A stretch of DNA of 64,000 nucleotides, from the NCBI RefSeq assembly GCF_037975245.1, contig NC_092576.1, positions 4,170,001 to 4,234,000 of the forward strand, read 5' to 3'. The stretch is from Apostichopus japonicus (Eukaryota > Echinodermata > Holothuroidea > Aspidochirotida > Stichopodidae). The notes beneath the pieces were generated by a model that saw nothing but the letters and a program-made list of their open reading frames with translations, ran no database searches and was not told where the DNA came from. Numbering within the stretch: position 1 is the stretch's first letter; the number at the start of each line of letters is the position of its first letter. This document shows positions 47,046 to 62,855 of the stretch, in pieces. The translations under genes were made by a program, and so were the position numbers.

Positions 47046-48955
47046 ATTATTACACATCACAGCTATACTGTCAATTTTATAAACTGCAAATTCTGGATTG
47101 AACAAGCTTTTCTATAGATCCTCCGTGTTGGCTAAGTGCTGGAATTCTTCAATAAAGATGCAGTTAAGGTCATCAAGACAACATTCAATGATCTGTTAAT
47201 GCAAGGGAATTTACTGAAAGGTACTACTTCATGGAGTGACTTCGCCTTCACATCCAATCATGTTAGGCTATAAAGACCAGAAAATCATTGTGACAGTCAC
47301 ACACAAAGTACATTAAAAATGGTATTCCATCAAGAAATATAATTGTCAATATCCACCGAACAGTAATTTTATTCCCACTAACCCACTTATATATTCTTAT
47401 ATAACTTTTGTTATCATATTAAAAAAAGAACAGAAATCAAAACTACAATATTCTGAGGGATGTTCAACAAAACATGTTATCTTTGCAACAAACGTTCAAA
47501 TTATAAAGATACTTTACATAACAGTGACATATTTTCAGTTCAATATTAATCTTTCAAATTTCTGCTTGAATTGGGCCATCTAAAATGTTCTTTAATTTTT
47601 TTTGGAAAGGATTAGGTGAGCTGAGAACAGATCAGTGGTGTCGCCAATGGGTGGCCTGGGGAACCCCTCCCCCGAGAAGGAATTCACAAATAGACATATC
47701 ACCAACCAAGATTCAAATGTCTGGCAACACCACTGTAACAGAAAGCACTTTAAATTCTTTGTATGTCACCACCAGGTGGTAATACCCTGGAATTCATTGA
47801 CAACACAGCTGTAAATTGAGTCGTTATATACCCAGCTGATCCCATCTCCCGAACTCACTGAACTTTAAATTTTCCACGGTAAAGGATATAGTAACTATAC
47901 GATCCTGCCTTTACAAAAGGGATATGATGGAAACACGACGATAGTACAATGGATCTGGTACATTGCCTTTTTTCCAGTTGTGAATCATTAATGTATAGTA
48001 GCAACAATTTTCTTAGAATGATTTCAAAATGGGGAAAACATATGACAAATTTTCAGCAGGTTATTTATAAAATATTAGGAATGGTCAAACTATATATCAG
48101 TGCGGTGAACATTTAATACTTTGTGTTTCAATGATATAGATTGCTGAAAGTCATTATCCAGCACACACAAAACAAAATGTTACAAGCAAGCAGTTGACAG
48201 AATGGCACAAACTTCATAATGGCTATTAGATAAACATGAATTATTATATACTGCATTCACGATTTCATGATATGGCATTCATATAAAGCAAATTTGTATG
48301 CAAAAACAGTACATGTGACTATTATACCACCCTCAATTATTTCTTAACTTTCTGATAGTAATCATATATAGTGATTTTGATTGGGATTTCAATCAAATTT
48401 TAAAGTTTTATAAATTATCTCACGTGAATCCTTTAATGTCGGCCTCTAGCTGAAAAAGAAATGTCACCCGAGAGTCGACTAAAAAATTGAAAACAGTTTT
48501 GACTCATCACATCACTAAAATTTTAAAAAAATGGGGGGGGGGGGAATAATGAGGAAAGGATATTCTCAAATGGAATTTTCTACAGTTACTGACTTTATAA
48601 TAATCAGGTTACTTGCTTTTCATGGAACAAATTATGGAATATTGTGCACAATAACTAATATTAGCTTAATTAATTGCTTAATTAAATAAACCTTCAACAT
48701 AGTGAGTGCAGTGAAATGTAGGAACATTAAAGTAAACATTAAAATAACATGCTCGAAAAATCATACAACAAAGTTTTTTTGGCAACTAGGTGTTTGTTTA
48801 ATTACATTCATAATTAGATCAGTATCATTAAAAAACATTTTTAAAAACCAAAAATCAATTAAATATTTATTTCTGGAGCCCTCCCTATTCATATAAAACT
48901 GTTTGTAAACTCTGGGTAATCAATTTAACGTTTTAGGGTATGTGTTAGTTACTCC

Positions 48956-49322
48956 TTAAAGGCATTGAAGACTTGTCCCAAACAGCATGCAGCCATCTGA
49001 AAAAGTTAACTTTCTGTTGCTTGCTAGTGATGTTTGTTCGTGTCGCTAAAAAAGACAGACAGTAATGAAACGTGATACCTTGATATCTTTAGCTGGACCT
49101 GAGATGTTCATCGCTGTATCGTTTATACACTGTACTGTGGGTATTGACCGGAGCTGTATGAATTGACTGTACACTAGTGTCTAATTACCGACGGTAGCAA
49201 GCTGTGTTTGTATTTTCTGGGATCGATTGCAGTGTCTAACACTTCTGTTACACCTCATTCGAAACTAGGTCAGATTACCGGCATTAGACGTTCTTTTTGC
49301 GCAGGTCTTCACACCCTTTTAA
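48956..49322. mobile_element. TTAA MITE, copy 2 (367 bp)
   Basis: Collinear with copy 1 (32650-33012): starts TTAAAGGCATTGAAGACT, contains GTGTCTAACACTTCTGTTAC and GAAACTAGGTCAGAT, and ends CTTCACACCCTTTTAA. Inserted into the 5-kb transposon, so it is younger than that element. Confidence 0.85.
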
Positions 49323-49544
49323 ACCTACTCCATGCTGACACACGTGGTTCCGGACTACAGAGCAATAAAAAAGTAACATTCACTCCTTGAAGTAACTCCA
49401 TGCTGGCTGCCCTTATAGATGTGGCAAGGATACGGACGAGAGACTTCACTTCTGTTGGTTGCAAAATTCCATACACCATGGAAGCATGGAACTCACAAAA
49501 CTAGTGTTGTAAATGGGGAGCATAGTCTATGTTAAATGTATGTT

Positions 49545-51369
49545 CTACGCCTCTGTCCCTGTTGGAATGGCCAGTTTTTCTGCCACAATGAAGAATTGTT
49601 TGGGGTTCAATTCTGGTCCGAGAGAGAGGATGAAAGGCTGCCAATATTGTCCTTGTCTGCCCTGTGCTGCGCTCTCAATATCTGTGTCCTCCTGTTTGAT
49701 GAAGAAAAAAATAAATGTGATAAAGGACAAGCAATATGGTATAAATCAAAACATTCTTAAAAAAAAGATATGTTGAGAGGTAGAGAGACTAGACTAGAAT
49801 AATATTTAGGAGAGAATGGAGAAACAAGAACATGACTGGCATTGTACAAAGGAGATATATCAATTCACGATAGGCAGCAATATGTCATCCATGGCGAGTG
49901 AGATGTGTTATGTGAAGGTGGATTCAGATTCAACCTAACATTTATGGGTTATCATGTTGATTTTGGCAGGTACATGGTTACCAAGCAAGGTTTGTTGTTA
50001 GTTGTTTTCAGAAATTTCTCTTTTTAAGGATAAATTGTTCATGACATCTCCTGATTCCATTACATCAGCATAGAAAACCAGTGAACAAGGAATACGATTT
50101 ACATTTTAGCCTACTGATTTCACTAATATGTCTATCTGCTTGTAAAAGAAACTGATTTCATAAGATTAGTGAATGGTAGTATTATTGTAAAATCTTATAA
50201 TAAAGACTGATGGCCCACTATATGTTTAATAAAATAACAAAAGCATACCAATTCTTTTCCAGTTTCCACATGATTTAAATACAATGGTAATGGTTTAACA
50301 GAATCGTGTTAGCTTCATGCTGTAATGGCTGTAGCAGTCACTACATTTTTTCAAATAATTAAGGGTGCTTACAATCTATGCATAATAGTACAGTGTTTTG
50401 CAATTTCTTGAGCATTATTATGTTCAAGTATTTGTTATGAGGTTAACCAAGCCTAGATTCATTTGGGACGATCGAGTTCATATTGCAGTCCTGACAAGCG
50501 TGCTTATTCGCCCGACGATTGGGTTCATATGCAGGACAGGCGGGCTAATTTGCCCGACGATCTGGTACCGTGATAGCTTCATGCTGTAATGGCTGTAGCA
50601 GTCACTACATTTTTCAAATAATTAAGGGTGCTTACAATCTATGCATAATAGTACTTTGTTTTGCAATTTCTTGAGCTTTATTATGTCCAAGTATTTGTTA
50701 TGAGGTTAACCTAGCCTAGGCTAGATTCATTTTGGGACGATCGAGTACATATTGCAGGACAAGCGTGCTTATTCGCCCGACGATCGGGTACATATGCAGG
50801 ACAGGCGGGCTAATTTGCCCGACGATCTGGTACCGTGATAGCTTCATGCTGTAATGGCTGTAGCAGTCACTACATTTTTCAAATAATTAAGGGTGCTTAC
50901 AATCTATGCATAATAGTACTTTGTTTTGCAATTTCTTGAGCTTTATTATGTCCAAGTATTTGTTATGAGGTTAACCTAGCCTAGGCTAGATTCATTTTGG
51001 GACGATCGAGTACATATTGCAGGACAAGCGTGCTTATTCGCCCGACGATCGGGTACATATGCAGGACAGGCGGGCTGATTTGCCCGACGATCGGGTACAT
51101 ATGCAGGACCGGCGTGCTTATTCGCCAGACGATCGTGTTAATAGGCCCCACCAATTATAACAACAGCCTAGGCCCTATTTGCTATAGTACAGCCTAGCTA
51201 GGCCTACCTCGCGCACAAGCCTAGAATAACTAACGTTACGAACTGCCAAGCTTTTATTCTGTATTAATTGGAAAACAACGAAAAACATACATACCTTTCC
51301 CTCGAACACTGTTATCACTTCTTCGTGGAAACCTTTATTTGTAAGAAAAGTTCTTAAAGACTCAGCCAT
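49545..51369 (-). CDS. Transposon-borne spliced ORF, function unknown
   Basis: Two minus-strand exons join in phase 0: 51295-51369 (25 codons, ATG in ATTAGCAATGG context, donor AAG/gtatgt) and 49545-49691 (acceptor CATCAAACAG, 48 codons, TAG). The first exon reads MAESLRTFLTNKGFHEEVIT and then VFEGK, which could be the start of a SAM-like helical domain. The second contains YWQPFILSLGPELNPKQFFI and then VAEKLAIPTG, reminiscent of C-terminal parts of the large, repeat-associated 'SAMD3-like' proteins of fishes and invertebrates. The spliced product would be 73 residues, far shorter than those, so middle exons may be missing or lost. It sits inside the 5-kb transposon, starting about 450 bases from its right end, with the 264-bp tandem array in the intron. 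The splice model is plausible; the homology is tentative. Confidence 0.4.
50311..51080. repeat. 264-bp tandem unit, three copies
   Basis: Near-identical units start at AGCTTCATGC positions 50311, 50575 and 50840 (periods 264 and 265). Each holds a nested subrepeat of about 40 bases: CGATCGGGTACATATGCAGG, then ACAGGCGGGCTAATTTGCCC. The last subrepeats run on to about 51135. CGGGCTAATTTGCCCG forms a small hairpin. Confidence 0.93.
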
Positions 51370-52595
51370 TGCTAATTTATAACCTTTACTCTAGCTTAGA
51401 CATACGGACGTCTGTCTCGTTCATGCCTAGCTGTGTGTACGGCGTGCGTACGTACAGTACAGCGAGTACCTGGCTAAGCGAAGAATATAGTAGTATATAT
51501 GTACACAAGTTGTAGCGCTCGTTGTCACTTGTTTTTTGTGCGGCGTATTTGCAAGTTTTCGGATGACGTAGGCGCATTTCTGTTCTCTGATTGGATACAT
51601 TTTTCAGTGGAATACAGAGACTGAAAATGGTAAGATGCCATGCCACATGTGATTAGCTGATTGGTTAATACAGTCAGTCCAAAACAGCGACTGAACGGTG
51701 TAACTGATAATACAGTCTAAGTAGAGTGTTTCTCAGTCTAAACTCAGTGTATAACACTGAAAAAAATTTCAGTCTCAAAGAAGACTGAATTCTTCAGTCT
51801 ATCATTTTAAGAGAGTAAATAAGTATTTAAAAGTAAGAGTTGTTACAACCTGTGATAAAATAATAGTTAATCATTTCCAAGAGAGAACCACGTTATAGTT
51901 CCCCTACATAGCTGACGATGTAAGTATGTTCCTTTAACATGTCTGAATTATAAGAAAAACAAAAAATCAAAAGACGTCGGTAAATTTTAATGGCACAATT
52001 TATATGATTTCTACCAATTTGTTTTATTTTTTTAACTTGCCTTGATATGTATCAGCTATACTGTCTTGTATAGTGTGGTAGTTAAAGACACAATGAGATC
52101 CAAATATTGGTTATGTGATATGCTGGTATAACATTTCATTCATATAAGGACGTAATTTTATTGCACTACGCACTGCAGTTCATACATAGTGAAATGTCAG
52201 TATGAAACCCCTTAACGTATACTAATCTCTGTACTGATAACTGATTTCAGATCCTCACAATATACACGTTATACAACTAACAACTGGTGCAGCAGTTCCT
52301 TCTTCGACTACTTTCTTTTTACATATAAAATGCACACAACCATCAGACTCTGTATAGATTATATATTAAGCATACTAGCGATCTGTTTATATACCTTCAA
52401 CTTTACAATGAGGAATTTCCTCCATTAGCCGTGAACTGGATTTTGTCACGCACGAGTGTGAAGTCAATACAGCGGTAATAGCGGAAAATTGACACAATGG
52501 GGTAGTTCCCTACCATCTTAACAATTTTGCAAGCACGTTTACCTTGGACTTTCAATCGTGTGAACAGCGTTACAGGAGCTTTTATGGAACATCAC

Positions 52596-52668
52596 TATTA
52601 TTATTATTATTAGTAGTAGTATTATTAGTTTTGTTATGATTATGATTATTATGATTATGATTATTAAT
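52596..52668. repeat. Imperfect (ATT)n microsatellite
   Basis: About 70 bases of ATT/ATG/AGT triplets with interruptions. Confidence 0.85.
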
Positions 52669-53101
52669 ATAATTATTCCATCAAAGGTATTAAAGACATA
52701 AGTACGAATATTTCTATTCGTATAAATTTGTGATATTCTCAAACCTACGAGAACGTTGGTTTTCGTATTCTCTTTATTGATGTGAGTCAGGGTATTATGG
52801 AAACTACTCATTGCGTAATTTTAACAGAAAAAGTGGATTATGTCAACATTGTTGGACACCCCACCGACAGTTGTCAGTTCCTATTGGAAATCACAGTGCG
52901 TGCCAAAAGTCTGACGTATAACAAAAGAGGTCGTATGTGAATAAAGCGTCTTGTAAATAAACCCTCCCATGATTAGCAGAGCTGTCTTCATAACGATAGT
53001 AACAGCTATACCACAGTTTGTAGTACAGAATAATCAGAATTTAAACCAACAGACTTTACTTGTTGGAGAAGGAGAAGAAAAGAGCAGGCTAATCCAGCAC
53101 C

Positions 53102-57545
<4,444 letters not shown>

Positions 57546-57677
57546 TCGATACACACGACCCTCTCAAGTTTCTATTTGATTGAGAAACATGGCAAGTTAA
57601 GATGCTCTCGTTTGCTCACCATTAGGAATGTCCAAGACAGTGTTGTTATTTACCATGGAGTTTTAGCTCATGTAATT

Positions 57678-57683
57678 ATTAAA
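57678..57683 (+). terminator. Possible poly(A) signal of ML gene 2
   Basis: ATTAAA, 132 bases after the TAG stop; the commonest variant of AATAAA. Confidence 0.35.
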
Positions 57684-58173
57684 GACTCTATCATGAGACG
57701 TGACATTATTTCGCATGGAACAGCAAGTTATTAGTTTTTGATACCTAAAAAAATATCTGGCAACTTCTCAGCAAACTGACATCGTCATAAGAAAGACTAG
57801 TTTAGTTCCCAACCTTTCCCATCTAACAAGTAAAAGATGGCGAAGGGGCAACTGCAATCACATTAGAGAAAAACATTAACACCAGTTGTTAACTGCATTA
57901 CGGTTGTAACGTGTTCTTCTGGGGTCTACATTACGGAATGTATATCTATACGAGCAACAAATCTGGCAAAATATAATAGCGCCATCATTGACCTTAGTAG
58001 GTAAAACTGAGAAGGTACGGTCATGACAAAACAGAACGGGCGGTTAACATCGAACTAACATAACTTCCGTTATGGAGAAACAAGTTATACTTCAGTTTAA
58101 ATGAGGGAAGTCCTAATAGATTTGTAATAAAACGAATATATAGTACATGTTTACCCTCATATTATTTATTGTC

Positions 58174-58318
58174 CAGCCGATACTCATAGTTGGTACAGCC
58201 AGTACTGTTCATGTACCACAGCCGTGCATCAGAAAATACTACTCTGTGTTCTTCACATGTGTATCATGTGTTACAGGACATGAACAGTAGTTACTGTATC
58301 AGCCATGAGTATCGGGTG
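58174..58318. mobile_element. Fold-back MITE, family FB2, full copy
   Basis: A 145-bp palindrome. The left arm CCGATACTCATAGTTGGTAC and AGCCAGTACTGTTCATGT pairs with the right arm ACATGAACAGTAGTTACTGT and ATCAGCCATGAGTATCGGGTG. Terminal repeat about 45 bases. Second copy at 11721-11844. Confidence 0.8.
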
Positions 58319-58974
58319 TTTTGCCACAGAATCGATAAGAAAAGTTATTTTGGAGAGGTATTTCATATAACTATCAAACAATTTCGGCAAGCGCTTTTTT
58401 TTTTTAGTTTGTGTAGTATAGTTTCTCACAGTGGATATGTTATTAAACCATCATAGGTCACTGCTGGTACAATAACCCTATCGATTTAACATTTATATTC
58501 GTCATCGACGATATTACTTCACAAGAAGGCAGTAAAATAGAAACGAACAACATATTTATCGTCTTTTTTATTTCTTTAACACCTCTTCTCAATTCGAACC
58601 AACAATCTGTGTCAACTTGTACAAGTAACGTTTTATGTTACATCAGTATCGACCAACTCACGCTGGTGTTTCACACATAACAAATATGTTTACGAAATTG
58701 CTTTGTCTAAGTAAACAAAAAAAGGAATGATTTTATCTTTAGAACAATAAAGAACACACACCTACCCATAAACCACCAGACTACAACGATACCTATATAC
58801 AGAGTATAACTATATATGTCAAAATATAACAATACCATCAACCATCCTACTACATTATCTTATCCTGATCAAATTATGAATTCACATGATATAAGTCAAA
58901 GATGATGACATTCTGAGTACTATCTGGTGTATTTAGTGAGTTAAACATTTTAAAACACCTTTTCTCTTGACAAT

Positions 58975-59284
58975 CACCCGATGCCCACTGAGAAGATACC
59001 TACTGTAAATCTTTAAGTTTTGTACCAGAGTAAAACTGGGTCGGTCTATAAATCGGTAGAACCTGCTATTAGGTTTACAGTAAGAACTGAGGATACATGT
59101 AATCCCCAAAAATCCAACTGAATGAATTTGTTGGAATTAGACATATCCTCGGTTGTAACTCAAACCCTAATAGCACATGCTACCGATTAAACCGAATTAT
59201 CAGCAGGATCCAGTTTTTTTTTTCTCTGTGGAACAGAACTTTAAGAGTTACAGTAGGTACTGTTATATCTATATGAATCGGTTG
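58975..59284. mobile_element. Fold-back MITE, family FB1, copy C
   Basis: About 310 bases from CACCCGATGCCCACTGAGAA to the inverse end ATCTATATGAATCGGTTG. Internal arms GTTTACAGTAAGAACTGAGG and CCTCGGTTGTAACTC...GCACATGCTACCGATT pair across a centre near 59120. Confidence 0.85.
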
Positions 59285-59587
59285 AGTAAATACATAATAT
59301 GGATAGAATCAATTCCGCTAAAATGGATAAAAAATCTTTTAATTTGTATTCATAGAAACAAATCGTATTAACATTTGTGATTCACCTTGAATAAACGGAG
59401 TACACCTCTTTCAGTTACATTGCCAAATGTTCTGTGTCATGAGACACGTGACACATGTTTAATGTGCGTTATAAGTATATTCTAGATAACCTGTGACAAC
59501 GTTAGATGGCAATTAGTAATTCCATCAATCAAAGTATCATTCTTAAAGTATCGAATTACATGTATTTACATCAGCTCAAATACAGGC

Positions 59588-59593
59588 TTTATT
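59588..59593 (-). terminator. Possible poly(A) signal of GPCR gene
   Basis: TTTATT on the plus strand, i.e. AATAAA on the minus strand, about 345 bases after the GPCR stop. Another AATAAA overlaps the stop codon itself (59936-59941). Confidence 0.3.
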
Positions 59594-59936
59594 TTCTGCT
59601 AGCTGATATTGTTTGCTTAGCAAAAGTGCTGAACATTTTCTGAATCATCAAAGCATCTTGTATCGAAAATATGATAATTTTTGTTTTAAAATGTTTGTGG
59701 TATTTTGAAAACAAATCTGGCAACTGCAGCCTGGATGATGTCATCAGTACAATTCAGCTAACAAAATTTCTTTGTTTCTTTCTTAATAATTTAAACTATA
59801 TATGGGTCTTGTTAGAAGTTGAAATCACTTAAACTGACAATTGATTATTTTATGTTTGTTGTACTTAACATTTACCTTCACAGTGTAATGATTCATTAAT
59901 ACTCCGTATAGTTACGGTTATTACAAAGTATCAGTT

Positions 59937-62855
59937 TTATTTCTGGAAACCATTACTCTGGTTGCTTTCCGAAATAGATTTTTCAGTAGAATGACTTTTA
60001 AGTACAGTGGATCGACCTTTAAGAGAAGCTGTTCCAGTGCTGTTGCTTTGACTGATCTCGCTTCTTTTCAGCTTTAAAAACATTTTTCTGAATTCCGGAT
60101 TTGCTACACAAAGCAACAAAAACATCAAAACACCTTGCAAGGCAATGAATATGCAATACAGATAGTCAAATATTAGAGTTGATTGGTCGACAGCTGCAAG
60201 AAATCCAAAAGCCCACGAGAGGCCGAGAACAAACCAGAAGAGAACACCATGTCGAATTCTTGTAATGATTTCATCCCTCTTTGCATGTTCCTTTGCTTTA
60301 CTGACCATCAGTGGGCGACACAGGATTTTCCGGATGACCATCGCAAATATGATCAAATTGAATACAAACATCGCACCGACCTCTGCCAGGAATCCGAAAT
60401 AGAGGGAGTATCCAGGATGGATGAAACAACTTTGGGAACAAAGAATATGAAATCAATGCTGTGTCACATAAATACATAACCAAACATGAAAATGTCATGC
60501 GTTGTAAAACTGTCGCTTTTTTAATTATTTTCAACATTTTCATTCCGTAACGGAGGTAAGTACGTCTCTTTTTGTTTATGATCATTAATCGTATATTTTG
60601 TTAACCTAACATTACGTAGAAACAATAAATCGTTGTATTGTGAGATAGTCAAATGGCGTAAAGATAATTAATCAGTGGAAGTATAAAACAAGATGTTTGC
60701 TACTATAGCTTGCAACTCTTTTGCTCTGACTATTGTGTTATTTATAATCGACGTAAAATACTACGTTACTATTTCAGAGCATCCAAACGATAAGTTAAGG
60801 AATCCGTTAAGCGACAAAATTTGCATTAGTATTGTTTTTCAATCCTTGAACTATTGGTTGAATTATGTCAAGTTCTTCTACATGTTTTGTATTACATGTT
60901 TTGGCTGTGTTATTGAATCAGTATATTCGCATATGTTACGAAGTCTAACTAGGGCTCTATTAATGAACAAACTTGACATTCTGTGAAGTTCCACAATGAA
61001 AAGAAAAACCTTTATACCAGCTTTAATGAGCGATTAAATCAGCCTTCGACCCGAACAGATGTACCCAGTCAGATGTGTTCTGACAGGATTGCATAACTGA
61101 AACAAGTTATTTTATGCTGCTAATAAAAAATGCACATAAGTCTTTACAAAATATATATTACTTACTAGTTAGCCGTTTCATAATCGGTTGTTTTGTCAAG
61201 GAAAGCCACCAGGATAACGCATGTAAAGGATGAACCTGTCCAAAATAAGACACAAATAGCGGAGTGTGATATCGGGAGTTTATTGATCAAAATCCGATTC
61301 ACACAGATATGTATGTATAATTGAAATGTACTCGACAACACAACATACATAAACTCCCTGTAGCATAGGATATGTTGGTATAGCTATATATCCTAAGCTT
61401 ACATACTTCTCATAACTTATTGACGACAGTAATCATTCGTTTCGGAGTGCTTAACTCTGCATACTCTTCTGTCCAAACTCACTCCTGGCCATTTTATTTT
61501 ATTTTTCGCCCCCCACCCTAAAAAAAAATATTGTATCAACTTCTACAATACTTAAACAAACTATCTCTGTATGAGACCAATTTAAGAACGGTGTAGTATA
61601 GGTTCGTTAACTATCAAGGAAGTTTCTCACTAAAGAAACAAAACCCTAAAAGTACAACAAGGAAACTTGAAAGTTAGTCATGTTTTGGAGGCAGGGTTGC
61701 GTCTTTTAACGAGATCAAAAACAAACTAGAAAGGTGAGAGTTTATTATTCCCAGAACTTCTTTCAATTGATGTGGTGACTGTGACGACTTAACGGGAACT
61801 GCATTGCGCATTGTCAATATAAGGTTCGTTATGCTTGAACGCGCACAATGAATACTCGTCGTTAAAGCATTGTTACTTGTTAAACCGGAGTTCAAGTAAG
61901 GGTTAGAGTTATAAAGCTAGTGAAGAAAAAAAAAAGATATATTCAATCAAATTTTATTTCTAAACTTCCCAGAATAGCCATTGTGTGGTGAAGCACCTAT
62001 TCGCCATAGTGATAATTGATAATTGCACATATAAACACGTACCGATGATTCTCCGAAAATGTCATAGTTTTATACGTAACTGTAAAACAGACACTTACCA
62101 TATGCAACTATGCATGCAATTGGTGTGAAATAACGAATGCTCCCTTTCTTAGCTTTGAGAAACAAGAAATAAAGATTCAAAGCTTCTGCTGACATCCAAG
62201 CCAACGTAGCCAGACAGAAGAATTGAATGATTGCGGAGACCGCGGCACAACGTTGTTTCTTCCCTACAGCGAGAGGACCAACCAGGAAAGCAATGTAGAA
62301 ACCCAAAAGAGACAAACAAAGGTTGATATGGATTTGAGTCGGTTGTTTCGATCTAAATGCTCTGAAATAAGAATAAATATAGAGCACACAATATCATCAA
62401 CAAGTTTATTTCGATATTGCATTTTTTAATGACAATGTTTCTAGTCAATTAACTTAGATACAGGTCGCGGGACAGGAGCAGGATCTTCTTCAAAGTCAAA
62501 TTGCAACAATTTGAATTATCGCTGTAACCAATTTAACTCAAAACAAAGTGTCTGCACATATAAAATATTATTTCATAATACTTTCATGTATGAGACATCG
62601 CCATGTTATGATTAATAATTGCTTGCAAGCAACTCTTTATTTCTGTTATTTTTATTTAATTTTCGTTCAAGGATGTGCGGTTCATCTTTATTGTGTATAT
62701 TACTGATATGAATGCCTTGTTATATATTTAGATGTTGGTACTTACTTGATGGATAGAAAGGTTACGATGCAGAATATCAGGCACACTCCAGATATTATTG
62801 ATCCAATTAATGTTATGTAGTAGAGGGCAATCTGGTTTTCTATAGGACCAACCCT
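59937..62855 (-). CDS. Adhesion-type GPCR, seven-helix region (partial)
   Basis: Four minus-strand exons join in frame: 62746-62855 (phase 0 start), 62099-62361, 61166-61235 and 59937-60429, giving 311 residues and a TAA stop. All seven helices are present: TM1 IALYYITLIGSIISGVCLIF; TM2 after PTQIHINLCLSLLGFYIAFL; TM3 with a Cys just before it (KKQRC) and ATLAWMSAEALNLYFLF; TM4 SSFTCVILVAFL; ECL2 ETANYCFIHPG, whose Cys should pair with the TM3 Cys; TM5 FGFLAEVGAMFVFNLIIF; TM6 GLSWAFGFLAAV; TM7 FDYLYCIFIALQGVLMFLLL. These are signatures of adhesion (B2) receptors. The short tail is Ser-rich and ends SNGFQK. The upstream extracellular part, GAIN domain and GPS cleavage site are not in the recognisable sequence to 64000, so the gene probably continues past the window. 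Ligand and subfamily are not assignable. Confidence 0.9.

Larger units (their letters stand above)
46751..51816. mobile_element. 5,066-bp DNA transposon with subterminal repeats
   Basis: The left end ACTCTCTTAAAATGAGAGAC is mirrored at the right by the complement of ACTCTCTTAAAATGATAGAC, 19 of 20 identical. The flanking 8 bases (ATTTAAGT at 46743-46750, AAATAAGT at 51817-51824) match at 6 of 8, as in an old hAT-like target duplication. Both ends carry clusters of AGACTGAA/TTCAGTCT (46765-47045 and 51660-51805). Inside lie a TTAA MITE (48956-49322), three 264-bp tandem units (50311-51080) and a short spliced minus-strand frame (49545-51369). No transposase catalytic domain was recognised, so the superfamily is open. 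Confidence 0.75.

Noticed and set aside
50311-51135. CRISPR-like direct repeats
   Set aside because: Animal DNA, and the 264-bp units are contiguous with no unique spacers.
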